Shown here: positions 35,508 to 46,303 of the stretch, piece after piece
Layout of the letters: the number at the start of each line of letters is the position of its first letter
Position numbering within the stretch: position 1 is the first letter of the stretch
Assembly: GCA_963971305.1 (NCBI GenBank)
Contig: OZ020307.1
Coordinates: 17,249,501 to 17,313,500 of the forward strand
Length of the DNA stretch: 64,000 bases
Reading direction: 5' to 3'
Source: Arcuatula senhousia
Taxonomy: Eukaryota > Mollusca > Bivalvia > Mytilida > Mytilidae
Position numbers and translations under genes: made by a program
The notes under the pieces: generated by a model
Told to the model about the DNA's origin: nothing
Databases searched by the model: none
What the model saw: the letters and a program-made list of their open reading frames with translations, nothing else

Positions 35508-36000
35508 ATAACATGAAATGCAAATATTCAAATAGATGTGGAATAAGAGTAATAACATTTATTATATTTTTGGTAAATTTCTGTTAAGTTTATTGGCTTT
35601 TACAGAACTTTCTGTGATTGGGAGATAATTCAAATGTTTTATTATGTTTTATTTCATAAACATAGCATGAAAACAATTCTGGATTTTTCCCTGGGAAACA
35701 ATACCGTTGTACCATGCTTGAAAATCAATAATGTAACGTCACTATAGGCAAACCATGAACCAAAAATTTAATAAAACAACTGTATCTTCTCCTAGATTTC
35801 TAGATGGAAACATCACAAATAATAATCCTTTGGGGATTTTTTTTCCCTCAGCAAGCCCTTGTTCAAACAACATATCCCGTCAGGATAACAATTCTAGATG
35901 TTTCCCTCTATTGGGGTTGACACAAACTACATTAATCAGTGGTAATTACAAATTCTCAATCACAATGACAAACAGCCAGTACCGTTTAATAGCTCTATTT

Positions 36001-36108
36001 AATTTTAGGCCATGGACAGAATTAAACTACATTAATCAGTGGCGATTACAAATTCTCAATGGCAAACTACCAGAACTCTTTAATTACATGTACACTATTT
36101 AATTTTAG
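36001..36108 (+). repeat. 100-bp tandem duplication that copies the exon K acceptor
   Basis: AATTTTAGGCCATGGACAGA occurs at about 36001-36020 and again at 36101-36120, and the flanking ATTAATCAGTGG...ATTACAAATTCTCAA also repeats with period 100 (35931 and 36031). The upstream copy carries an acceptor plus the first 12 bases of exon K. Copy 2 has a single acceptor. Confidence 0.85.
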
Positions 36109-36200
36109 GCCATGGACAGAGCTCATAGAATAGGACAGAAGAAGGTGGTCAATGTGTACAGACTGATTACTAGAGGGACACTAGAGGAGAAAATCATGGG
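36109..36200 (+). CDS. BTAF1: BTAF1 copy 1 exon K (motif VI)
   Basis: Acceptor AATTTTAG, donor ATGGG|GTACGT. Encodes [20 protein letters not shown] then [11 protein letters not shown], helicase motif VI with the arginine finger region. Differences from copy 2 are all synonymous. Confidence 0.94.
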
Positions 36201-36498
36201 GTACGTTGTTTTCAGTAATCAAAAATGGATAATGCATGGTGTAGACATGGAAAGCTGAGAATAGTTTATTATTTGTTTTTAATTCTACCCTGTGGTCCAG
36301 CATTAAAATCATCTGGTAGACCAGTGTCTGATAATGTTTAATTTAAAGGCACAGGATACGATTATGGCAAAACCGTAACATAAGAAATTCTTATGGTTGT
36401 CGTAAAGACAAAAATCTGGAACGAATGAAGGGACAGAGACCGAATCATTTACGTCCGTAATACAAATGACAGCAAAGTTCAAGACAATTAATTTTGCT

Positions 36499-36542
36499 AC
36501 GCCTGACACGCGTTTCGTCTATTCAAGACTCATCAGAGGCGC
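36499..36542 (-). ncRNA. Hammerhead ribozyme motif
   Basis: On the minus strand: stem I arms GCGCCT and AGGCGT; core CTGATGA; stem II GTCT-TGAAT-AGAC; GAAA; a very short stem III (AC...GT around GCGT); then GTC, followed by the cleavage site (between 36505 and 36504). All core bases of the hammerhead consensus are present. The minimal stem III is like that reported for ribozymes of Penelope-like elements and retrozymes, which are thought to work as dimers. Confidence 0.88.
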
Positions 36543-36848
36543 TCTACCAAAAATATTGAAAATGCCAAACACTTTATGATTATGAAGAGCATAGAACAGT
36601 TAAACCAAAAATACCAAACTGGGGAACCAAATTATTACTAAGATGAACAACCTATGTCTGGGGTAGGAAGAACCTTAGGGTTTAAACAATTTTGAAATTT
36701 AAATGGATAATTTAAAGCTTTGATGTGTTCTCCAACACAAAAGTGTTGGTGCCGGAGCGGGCTAACAATAAGAATTTTCTTATTATTACGGCAAATGTAT
36801 TAATGGACTATATGAATAAGAGATTTACCAAAGATAAGATGTTATTTT

Positions 36849-37400
36849 TAGTCCCTAACCGGCGAAAGCCGAAGGGGACTATAGGTTTGCACTCTGTCCG
36901 TCTGTCCGTCTGTCTGTCTGTCTTTCATGGCTCAGTTTTCCGCACTTTTTTCTTAATGCTTATAGATAATGAACTGATTTTTGGTATGTGATTTTAACCT
37001 TGATGAGTTACAGATCAAGTTTAAGTTTCTTGCCGGTCCACAATTTTTTATGGGAGTTATGGCCCTTTGAACTTTGAACATTCACTAAAATTTCAGTTTT
37101 CCACACTTTTTTTCTAAATGCTTATAGATAATGAACTGATTTTTTGTCTGTGAGTTTACCTTGATGAGTTACAGATCAAGTTTGAGTTTCGTGCCGGTCC
37201 ACAAATTTTTATGGGAGATATGGCCCTTTGAAGTTTGAAAATCTATTGCAATTTTCTTTTCTAAACTTTTTTATTGTTCCTTGTAGATAATAAACTGATC
37301 AAGTTTAGGTATTCATTTGTTTGACAAATTGTTACCAGTGACTGAAATATGAGGCCAGTAGGGGACTAAGTATTGTGTTGCAATACTCTCAGAAGGCTTG
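36849..37400 (+). repeat. Hairpin-headed repeat (TCCCTAACCGGCG family) inside the TIR element
   Basis: TCCCTAACCGGCGAAAGCCG and AAGGGGA form a nested hairpin. (CTGT)n follows, with internal units of about 175 bp marked by TAGATAATGAACTGATTTTT. It ends GGGGACTAAGTATTG near 37360-37374. Confidence 0.7.
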
Positions 37401-38573
37401 TTTTTTTCTATATTAATTGTAATAATTCAATAAAAACTACTACTATAAAAATTTAATAAAACAATTGTGTCCTGTTCTAGATTTCAAGATTAAAACATCA
37501 CAAATTATAATCCTTTTGATTTTTTGTTTTCCCTCAGCAAGCCCTTGTGAAAACAATATATCCCATTGGGATTACAATTCTGGATTTAGTTAAACAACAA
37601 TAAAAGCAAAATAATAAATTCATCTCTTCGGTAGTTGATATTGGAAAACATTTTCTCTCTGACTTTTTGTTGACTATAACTTTTTGCCGTAGCGAGGGTC
37701 CCGGCTACAGTGATCCCTCTGTGTTCTTAAGAATTACTAATGTTTAAATTGAGAGCATTGGACGAACCAGACCAAAATTTTTGTTTGGGAGAAAAAAATT
37801 TAAAATCATATACAGAGCAGCTTGGATACTCTTTGCAGATTGTTCTGATTGGTGATCATAAAAGTTTTTTTACCATGCACCCGAAAACCACTAAATTATT
37901 GGTTGTGTTGCATGTACCATATGTTATCAAAATCATTAAAAGTTAATTTTATATTATTAGTATTTTTGCCCGCTTGAATTATATAAATTGATTATGTTAT
38001 GTTATTCTTTACTTCATATGGTCACAATATCGATTTGCCGTAATAATAAGAAAATTGTTATTGTTTCGGTCGTAAATGATTCTCTGTCCTGTCGTCCGTT
38101 ACCGCTTTTCGTCTTTGCCGTAACAATAAGAATTTCTTATTGTTATGGTTTGATCAAATTTGCCATAACGGTATCCTGTGCCTAATTTAAATAAGACTAA
38201 TCAAAACCCCTTCAGCCAAAATTTGAAAGACAACATTAAACAAGAATGTGAGGACAATATAAAAAAGAGAAATTATTGATAAAAGCACATCCTTCAACCA
38301 TAGGTGCTCCATGCTTGGAGCAGAATAGTGTGTAAGTCTGTTGTTTTAAGTTCACAACTAAATAATGAACAAAGAAGAGGATAGGTTTGAAAAAAGTACA
38401 ATATGAATTATATTTTTAACTGAAAGCAAGACATTATTTACCAATGAATATTTTCTTTTGTCTTAATATTATTTAAATAAGTATTTTGATAATTAATGAC
38501 ACATATCATTGTTATCTTGTTATCACCATTCTCTCAAAATATTATATAATTAGAATTTATTTTCATGTTCTAG

Positions 38574-38841
38574 CCTTCAAAAATTCAAGATGACTATTGC
38601 AAATACTGTCATAAGCCAAGAGAATTCCAGTTTACAAAGCATGGGAACAGACCAGTTGTTAGACTTGTTTTCATTGGACGAGAAGTCAAAGGGAGATAAC
38701 ATTAGTTCATCTAAAAGCCAGGATCAATCTTCAAAGAAAGAAAGCATGCAGTCAGTTATTGAAAGTTTGGGTGAACTTTGGGACGAATCTCAGTATGAAA
38801 AGGAATATAATCTGGACTCTTTCATGCAATCATTAAAATAA
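38574..38841 (+). CDS. BTAF1: BTAF1 copy 1 exon L, C-terminus and stop
   Basis: Acceptor GTTCTAG. Encodes LQKFKMTIANTVISQENSSL, QSMGTDQLLDLFSLDEKSKG and the acidic tail ending in FMQSLK, then TAA at 38839-38841. Intact and highly characteristic of BTAF1. The matching exon of copy 2 lies beyond the right edge. Confidence 0.95.
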
Positions 38842-40925
38842 ACTTCAGGGAAACATTTATTAAAAATTTCTGTCTCAGCTTGCCAAATTAATGTATATTG
38901 TTTATGTTTGTTGATATCATGTAAATGTATTGATAGTTTTACCTAAAGGTGAGTTTTAGGGTAAAAAAAATGTAAATTGTATTTTTTTTTTCAAAATTAG
39001 ATTATTTTTCACCAAATTATTTATCAAAGATGCTGTCAGTTTGTCAGTGGACCATGTGGAATGCATGTGTCAAAACAATTTACTCTCCTTACATACTCTT
39101 GCATACTTCAACATGCTGCACGCTAAGTGTATGTTATTTTTATTTGGGCCCTGCATCAGGGACATGGGAGCTTTATTATTTTTTTCACATTGTCTGTTTG
39201 TCTGTCATTTCATCCTTTGATTCACAATTTGTTATGAACACTAAATGATCATATATGTAAAAAAAAAAAAATGGGAAAAAATAATTTGATTTAGTTTAGG
39301 GATTTGCAAATTTGAATTTTATGAAAATCTGAGATTTTTTTGGCTGGAGTCTGTGTAGCCCATCCTGGCTTTGTCAGCTTTCTAAGTACACAATGAAAAG
39401 TAGATCTATTGTATTTATTTAATATGGTATTTGTCAGGAATTTAAAGCTTCAATGTTACAATCTTAGTTCAGAGTTCAGTCAACTGTCTTTGTATTTATT
39501 TTCTTAAGACACTCACAGTAAAGTATGTAGGACTTAGACAGTATCTTAACTCTGTTATTTACATTTGCCTAAGTCAGTTATTTTCAATCAATTCCAGTGT
39601 CACAAAAACCCTGTTTTAATACTCAACAAAATCTTGAATTTCCATAGTAATCTATATGTTAAGGAATAATTTTGCGGAATAATATATATTCAGTGTAAAA
39701 AAAATTTTGTATGAATAAGCCTTACATAAGTTCCTTACTCATATCATGTATGTTTAAGATGGAACTTGTAGCAAGTTAACAAAAAACATTATGTTCACAG
39801 ATTTGTATTAATGGAGATCATCTGCCTTGTGCAGCTACAACTACAAAAATCTTATATTTGATATTGATAGTTTAAATCCTGGCAGATTTTGGTACCTACC
39901 TACATATTGAACTCTCTACTAAATTAATTACCCTTTTGATGTAAACATTTCTTTTAAATTATGATTTGTTTTAAATTCAATAAAAAAATTATAAAATTTG
40001 TGCATAAAAAAGTTTGACTGTTAAGCTTCTACAAAGTATAATACTTTTGTGACTTGTGCAAGGTTGACAATACTTCATTACTTCAGTTACTGTTACAAAT
40101 AAATAACAAAAAATATAACTTTTGTGTCTATTATACAAGGTTAAATACTATTATTACTTAATTAACAGTTTAAAAATATTGACAATAATATAGTGCTCAC
40201 TACAAAGTTATGTTTTCGAATTATTTTATGTTAGTTGTTCAAATTGTTGATTGTTTCTTGGCATTTGACCTTGATTGTATTTGGAATAGCAATAAAGACT
40301 ATACCAATGTTTACCTCTTGTTTGTTTTTATGTGACCACAAAAAAAAACAAGACATGGTGGCATAAGTTTTACCCTGTCCATCAAAGAAATTTAGTCCCT
40401 CCCATTTCTGATAGGCTATTCCAGATAACTCCTCGCACAATATTAAAGCTACATTTACAGTATTCACTGTTTACATGGATAGTGTTTAGGTTTTTAATAG
40501 TTATGAATTGGTGTCACTTAGATACAAGAGTACTATAAGGTTTCTGTCTTTCTGCCTGTCCATCCGGATACAATTTCTGGTGAACAGTGCAACTTAAAAA
40601 GTAAATTTGTAGTCAAATAATTTTTACATATGATTTTAAAATACTTCTAGAGAATATGCTTAATGTAATGTAATGCAATATATTTTTGATAGTTTTGGAA
40701 AATGTATTTGCAGATATTGCCTTCTCTAACTTAGTCAGTATTCTAGTTGGACTTGGCTATTTGCCATTTTGTCTAAATGATTGATGACACCTCCACCAAC
40801 TTTGTTAATTGTTTTGTTCTTCCTGTTTTTCCTCCGATCAGTCACAGAGTAATTCTGCTCTGAAACTACTCAACAGAATGAAATGAAACTTGGTATGTAG
40901 CAAGTTCTCCATATGTAGCTGTGCT
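38842..40925 (+). other. Probable 3' UTR and downstream flank of copy 1
   Basis: No further coding is seen. AATAAA signals occur near 39978 and 40098, either of which could end the transcript; nothing in the sequence decides between them. Confidence 0.4.
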
Positions 40926-41169
40926 GTTTAGTTCACCTGACCTGAAGGGTCATGTGAGCTATTGTCATCACTTGGGGTCTGGCGTCCGAAGTCCGTAAAC
41001 TTTTTAAAACGTCAAATCCTCTGACACCATAAGTCAAATTGCAACCAATCTTGGTACTGTTGTTCATTAGTATTCGGTGCTGAGACCTGATGTGGGGATT
41101 TTTGATTTGTTATAAAACATGGTTATCGTGGCTAAAAATAGAACATAGGTGTAAAATGCAGTTCTTTTG

Positions 41170-42091
41170 TTTGTTCAGTTTGGTGGACGTGTTTTTCAGC
41201 AAACAATAGGGATTCCAATGGGCACTAATTGTGCACCTTTGCTTGCTGATTTGTTTCTTCATTCATATGAAGCAGACTTCTTGCAATCTCTTCTAGACAA
41301 AAAAGACCGTAGACTAGCTCTCTCTTTCAACCTCACGTTCCGTTATATTGATGATGTCCTTTCACTAAACAATTCTCGATTTGGTGACTTTCTCCATCTC
41401 ATATATCCACAGGAGCTTGAGATAAAGGACACAACGGATTCTAGGAAGTCTGCTTCATATTTAGATCTACATCTCGAAATTGACTCTCAAGGAAGACTTT
41501 CAACAAGGCTCTATGACAAACGTGATGACTTCAACTTTCCAATCGTCAACTTCCCCTTCTTGTGTAGCAATATTCCGTCAGCTCCAGCTTATGGAGTTTA
41601 CGTATCTCAATTGATTCGTTACTCCAGAGCGTGCGGGACTTACATCGATTTCCTTAGCAGAGCGACACGTCTGACGCAAAAATTGCTCATACAGGGTTAT
41701 GTTGCTCCTCGGTTGCTGTCTTCACTCAAGAAATTTTACGGAAGACATCATGCACTTATAGACAAATATGGGATTTCGATCTCTCAGATGAGTGCAGATG
41801 TTGGTTTGTCATAGTGTGTTGTTTTGTCTTCCTTTACTGGATTTGACACGCTGAATGGACTATTGGCAACGCGACGGGTGTGCTATAGCAAGCAGGAACT
41901 GCTTACTCTTCCGGAGCACCTGAGTTCACTCTTGTTTCGACTGGAGTTCGCGTTGTTGATTGATATTCAGTTGTTTTGTGTTTCCATGTTTTACGTGTTG
42001 TCTGTTTTTGTCCCGTTCTTGTTTGTGTTTACTGGTTTAGTCTCTGCCCTTTCGGACTTTTGACATTCGGATACCCCATTGGTACCTCTGC
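41170..42091 (+). mobile_element. Penelope-type fragment, + strand, with 8-bp target duplication
   Basis: TTCTTTTG flanks both sides (41162-41169 and 42092-42099). The frame 41167-41814 begins at the RT motif B region and has VFQQTIGIPMGTNCAPLLAD and FRYIDDVLSLNN, running to the natural C-terminus ...QMSADVGLS. A 3' untranslated part follows, ending GGTACCTCTGC. It is 5'-truncated within the RT domain and inserted in an AGCTCACC-family repeat (40930-42300). It is the least damaged RT C-terminus in the window. Confidence 0.88.
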
Positions 42092-42674
42092 TTCTTTTGC
42101 AAATAACTAAAAAAAAGCTAGATATCAAAATTCTGGTGTAGGGTAAAAGTGATCAGCACCTCAAAATCTACTTACCCTGAAATTTTGAAGAAAATCCAGC
42201 AACCCATGTTGAAGGAGTTAATGTCCTTTTTGTGGATTTTTTTTTGCAAAATGATATAGGTATAACTTCCAGTATCATAGAAAAGGACATGTTATTCGGC
42301 TAAAAAAATAATGTGCTGATTGCTATGTGAAATGTCACACTGTTTGTTTTGTCTTATTATCTACCGTGTGATCATACAGAGGAAATTTTTCAAATTAACT
42401 GCTATTTTTATGCAAATTGATAAAATTTTATTTCAGTGTCTTGCTTGTACAAATTTTTCATATAACAGTATCTTTTAGAGCTTCCATGGATTTAAAAACT
42501 TTAAGCTATTAAAATAAAGTTTAATTTGAGACTTCTAGTGATTGCATTGCACATAAAGTCCTTTTGGCACTTTTTCTGCCAAATCAAACAATTTTAAAAG
42601 AGAACCATCAAGAGCTATGGCCTGCAGCTAGAAATGCAATTATTTTTCTTAATCTGAATTTTTCCGGGAAACAG

Positions 42675-42815
42675 AGGGATTAGATTGTGCCCCTTGCCTT
42701 CTATAGTTGTTTGTCCACCTACATTGATAGTATGTGTGTATGAGGTCAACACATTTGTAGATGTCAAATACCTCAATCGTCTAATGTATGCAGGGCCACC
42801 AGGTTAAAGGTCAAG
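42675..42815 (+). pseudogene. BTAF1: BTAF1 copy 2 exon A, broken
   Basis: Compared with copy 1 it has lost one C in the run before the PSLVV codons, lost a codon in the GHW motif (now VC), and gained a stop TAA at 42805-42807. The acceptor GGGAAACAG and donor AAG|GTGAGA are kept. Confidence 0.88.
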
Positions 42816-43538
42816 GTGAGATATATTTATAGAAATTAATTTAAAGTGTGATGCATTTTGGAAAATCCATATATTTGGTATATTTAAATTTTGCTTTTTA
42901 AGTTTTAGTTAAAATAAGACAGTTTTTGGAAACAGAAATCTGCAAATATGAAAACCATTAGGGATAAACAGTTATGACATTTTTTTTTCAATTTAGGAAT
43001 CAATAGTATATATATTTAAAAACTGCATAAGTGTCTTCTTGTCTTATATCTATGTAAAATTTAAGTCTATGACAATAACTGTGTGTTGTTTCTGTAAATG
43101 TGCAAAGTTATTGTCCTATCAGAAGGTTTAGATAAATAGCTGCTTCACACTCAATTTATTGAACAAGCAGAAATATTAATTGGGGATTTAATTTTGTTTA
43201 TTTTTGGGTTAAAAGAGTTATGTACAAAAGTAAATCCCCCTGATTAAAAAAGAAATGTTGAACAGTATCAGTGTCGCCTCAGAATTTTTTTAAGCATCCT
43301 GATATTTTCAGTTTTCACAATACCATCTTTTGCTTTGAAATAATAGCAGCACATTTCTTATAAAATATAAAGAGAGAAATTTCAGATAGCGTCACATTGT
43401 AAAAATGGTAAAAGGGCCTGATGATGTCAAAATTAAAAATCCATGAAATTTTTTTCATCGCCAATTCAGTTTTGTGCTCTTAACCACAAAATTATACCCC
43501 ATGAACCAAAGTGATTATACAATATCATCCTTTTTCAG

Positions 43539-43614
43539 ACTACAGACGAATGTGAAGAAACACAATCTGATAGTAGCTTCTTATGATGTTGTACGGAATG
43601 ATATTGATTTCTTT
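43539..43614 (+). pseudogene. BTAF1: BTAF1 copy 2 exon B, first duplicate without donor
   Basis: Acceptor TTTTTCAG and coding LQTNVKKHNLIVASYDVVRN are present, but the exon runs into AAAAGAG of the next repeat unit instead of GG|GTAAGA. Confidence 0.85.
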
Positions 43615-43941
43615 AAAAGAGTTATGTACAAAAGTAAATCCCCCTGATTAAAAAAGAAATGTTGAACAGTATCAGTGTCGCCTCAGAATTTTTTTAAGCA
43701 TCCTGATATTTTCAGTTTTCACAATACCATCTTTTGCTTTGAAATAATAGCAGCACATTTCTTATAAAATATAAAGAGAGAAATTTCAGATAGCGTCACA
43801 TTGTAAAAATGGTAAAAGGGCCTGGTGATGTCAAAATTAAAAATCCATGAAATTTTTGTCATCGCCAATTCAGTTTTGTGCTCTTAACCACAAAATTATA
43901 CCCCATGAACCAAAGTGATTATACAATATCATCCTTTTCAG

Positions 43942-44019
43942 AATACAGACGAATGTGAAGAAACACAATCTGATAGTAGCTTCTTATGATGTTGTACGGA
44001 ATGATATTGATTTCTTTGG
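43942..44019 (+). CDS. BTAF1: BTAF1 copy 2 exon B, second duplicate
   Basis: Acceptor TTTTCAG, donor TTTGG|GTAAGA. Encodes IQTNVKKHNLIVASYDVVRN then DIDFFG. Structurally complete. Confidence 0.86.
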
Positions 44020-44104
44020 GTAAGATATTCCAGTTTTATCTTAGACAATGGTAGTGTTGATTTGCTCTTACTTATAGAACTTCAGATACATGTATCAGTT
44101 TGAA

Positions 44105-44400
44105 TGAAGCGGCATCCAAATGTCAAAGTCGGAAAGGACAGAGACAAAACCAGTAAACACAAACAATAATAGGACGAAAAAACAGACAACAAATAAACAC
44201 GGAAACGCAAAAACTACTGCATATCAGCAACATGAAATGTAGTCGAAATGAAAGTGAAATCAGGTGCTCGGGAAGAGTTAGTGGTTCCTGCCTGCTATAA
44301 CACACCTGTTGCATTGTCAATATCAAATTTAGGATGTCAAATCTGGTAAAGACACACAAACCCCTATGACAAACCAACACCTGCACTCAAATCCCATATT
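44105..44400 (-). mobile_element. Old Penelope-type 3' end fragment, copy 2
   Basis: Counterpart of 16625-16900, with the same degenerate 3' end of the RT frame (AAACCAACACCTGCACTCAA). Confidence 0.7.
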
Positions 44401-44493
44401 TGTCTATGAATGTCTTGAAATGTGACTGTTATTACAATCTAATGTTCATTTCTTCAAAGCTTTTAGTAATCTTATCTTTTCTCATCTTTACAG

Positions 44494-44557
44494 ATCCATT
44501 AAATGGAATTACTGCATTTTAGATGAAGGACACATTATAAAAAATGGGAAAACAAAA
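44494..44557 (+). pseudogene. BTAF1: BTAF1 copy 2 exon C (DEGH box) with lost splice donor
   Basis: The 64-nt exon reads SIKWNYCILDEGHIIKNGKT, so the Walker B DEGH motif is intact here. The base after the exon is A instead of G: AAAA|ATAAGT at 44558-44563, so the GT donor of copy 1 is AT. Confidence 0.87.
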
Positions 44558-45197
44558 ATAAGTATATTCAAGGAAAAAAGATTTAATAGAAAGTCTATAT
44601 GTGTAAACTATTTATGATATTTTTCACAATCACAAGTAAGGTTGCATTCATTATACCAATAAACAATCAGTATTTGGATTGAATTCAATGAAAAACTAAA
44701 AACAAATATGATACTAGGTAATAAATGCCATTTCATACTGCACATTTACATTATATGCAAAATAAAAAAGTCACTCAAACAAGGAATGTTGGTCAATGTC
44801 ACTTATTTTGTCTCCCCCTACTCTAGAGGAGAGCTATATTGTTTTTGTCCTGTCTGTCTGTATGTTACTTGGCTCGCCTCCTCTTAAACTACCCAACTGA
44901 ACTTAGCAAAACTTGGTATGTAGAAAATATACCACATATATATAATCACAATTTTGTAGGTGTTATGGCCCTTTGAACTTGTAATTTTTATGGTTTCAAA
45001 AACAAAAACTTTAATTTACTATTAAAACTTCTGTACAGCCCAAGTGATATATCAATGCTTTAAACAATGTTTGGCCCTGACCCAAAGTGTGACAGATGGG
45101 CAAACATATATGCAGAAATAACTATTTGCCTTGTTCAAAATTATAATGGGGCCATAAAAAATATCTTTCTAACAAAAGTTTTGTGTTTTATTTCCAG

Positions 45198-45405
45198 CTC
45201 TCCAAGGCAGTCAAACAGTTGATCTGTAACTATAGGCTGATCCTATCTGGTACCCCCATACAAAACAATGTCCTAGATCTCTGGTCCCTGTTTGATTTCC
45301 TCATGCCTGGATTCCTGGGGACGGAGAAACAATTCCAGGCCAGATATGGCAAGCCTATCCTACAGAGCAGGGATGCTAAAAGTACTTCCAAGGAACAAGA
45401 AGCAG
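45198..45405 (+). CDS. BTAF1: BTAF1 copy 2 exon D (motif III)
   Basis: Acceptor TTTCCAG, donor GCAG|GTATGA. Same protein segment as 18903-19110, with Y and S at the two variable positions. Confidence 0.93.
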
Positions 45406-45754
45406 GTATGAATGAAAATATAGACACAAGCATAATATACATACTCAAGATTGTCATGACTAGGATTAGTTGATTATGCACTCCACTTTTACATTATGGT
45501 CAATCTTTTTTTTACATCTTACTTGATTTTTTTTTAGAAATGGCTCAGAGTGACTTTATGTATGGTGGGATTGGAAGATGCATTTATTAATTTTTGATGG
45601 GTTGTGGTCTTTTGAAGCAAATATGGATTAATCTGTTAATCGAATGCCTTGGAAACAGCCCTTAGTAGTGAGGATTATTCATACTTAAAATCAAAATTTG
45701 ATTCCTTTACTCCAAAAATAACCTGTAACATTGATAATCAACCTCTCCCTACAG

Positions 45755-45885
45755 GTGCCCTAGCAATGGAGTCACTACATAGGCAGGTTTTACCATTCAT
45801 ACTGAGGAGATTGAAAGAAGATGTGCTCCAGGATCTCCCTCCTAAGATTATACAGGATTACTACTGTGATCTCAGTCCATTACAA
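45755..45885 (+). CDS. BTAF1: BTAF1 copy 2 exon E (absent from copy 1)
   Basis: Acceptor CCCTACAG, donor TACAA|GTAAGT. Encodes ALAMESLHRQVLPFILRRLK and EDVLQDLPPKIIQDYYCDLS, the segment between motif III and the second RecA lobe. In copy 1 this exon is replaced by a Penelope fragment. Confidence 0.93.
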
Positions 45886-46303
45886 GTAAGTTATCCAAAT
45901 AAATAAGAATTAAGACTATTTATCTTTTTGTTTGCTCGTTACAGCATGGAGCAAAGACATACATGTAGAGATGCTGTGCATCCATTGTGTTGTTTTATTC
46001 TTATATCTACAACTTTTGAGAGTTTTTTGTATAACTTTACATAATGTTTCTGTCATCAATAGGTACCAGTCTTGTATTGTAAGTTCTTGCGCGGGTGGAC
46101 GTCAAAACATGGATGCTATTAAAATGTAGTGCCTTTTCTCTGTGTTGCTTGTAGCATTAATTTTTTAAGCATTTCTTTCTAACTTTTGGCTCTTATTGAT
46201 GGTAAGACGCCACACTATGACATCATTAACTTTTAAAAATGAGAAAATTGCATTTTCTTATAATAAAGTATTCATGAAAAGGGGGAATTTTTGCTTTTTG
46301 TAG

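Larger units (their letters stand above)
36348..38182. mobile_element. 1.8-kb TIR element with 9-bp target duplication, carrying a hammerhead ribozyme
   Basis: The inverted ends GGCACAGGATACGATTATGG (left) and CCATAACGGTATCCTGTGCC (right) match apart from one or two bases. TAATTTAAA flanks both sides (36339-36347 and 38183-38191), and copy 2 lacks the element. The 9-bp duplication suggests a Mutator-like family; an 8-bp hAT-type reading is also possible. Inside are a hammerhead motif, a GTCCCTAACCGGCGAAAGCC hairpin repeat and a stretch (37443-37585) similar to adjacent BTAF1 intron sequence. No transposase frame is present. Confidence 0.82.
15036..38841 (+). pseudogene. BTAF1: BTAF1 copy 1: C-terminal Snf2 ATPase half, damaged
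   Basis: Eleven exons are recognisable on the + strand, covering helicase motifs Ia, II, III, IV, V and VI and the natural C-terminus. BTAF1/Mot1 uses ATP to remove TBP from DNA. The family is recognised from [48 protein letters not shown] and the terminal ISQENSSLQSMGTDQLLDLF. The N-terminal HEAT repeats and Walker A exon are not in the window. Damage: a 2-bp insertion in the DEGH exon gives a stop at 17022-17024; the exon encoding GALAMESLHRQ... is absent; and the last base of the exon ending at 25105 is changed. Penelope, SINE and TIR elements sit in its introns. Confidence 0.88.
4293..42300 (+). repeat. Tandem duplication unit, copy 1 (BTAF1 3' half)
   Basis: Exons, introns and a nested opposite-strand gene occur in the same order and orientation as in 42303-64000. 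The left limit is about 4293. The right limit is the junction at about 42300, where 3' flanking sequence of copy 1 runs straight into mid-gene intron sequence of copy 2. The unit has been enlarged by copy-specific insertions: BEL/Pao 10.4 kb, two Penelope fragments, and a 1.8-kb TIR element. It lacks roughly 2 kb that copy 2 retains, equivalent to about 45.74-47.79 kb. Confidence 0.85.
43211..44019 (+). repeat. 404-bp tandem duplication containing exon B
   Basis: AAAAGAGTTATGTACAAAAG occurs at 43211 and again at 43615. The two units differ at only a few positions. The join removes the donor of the first exon copy. Confidence 0.9.
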
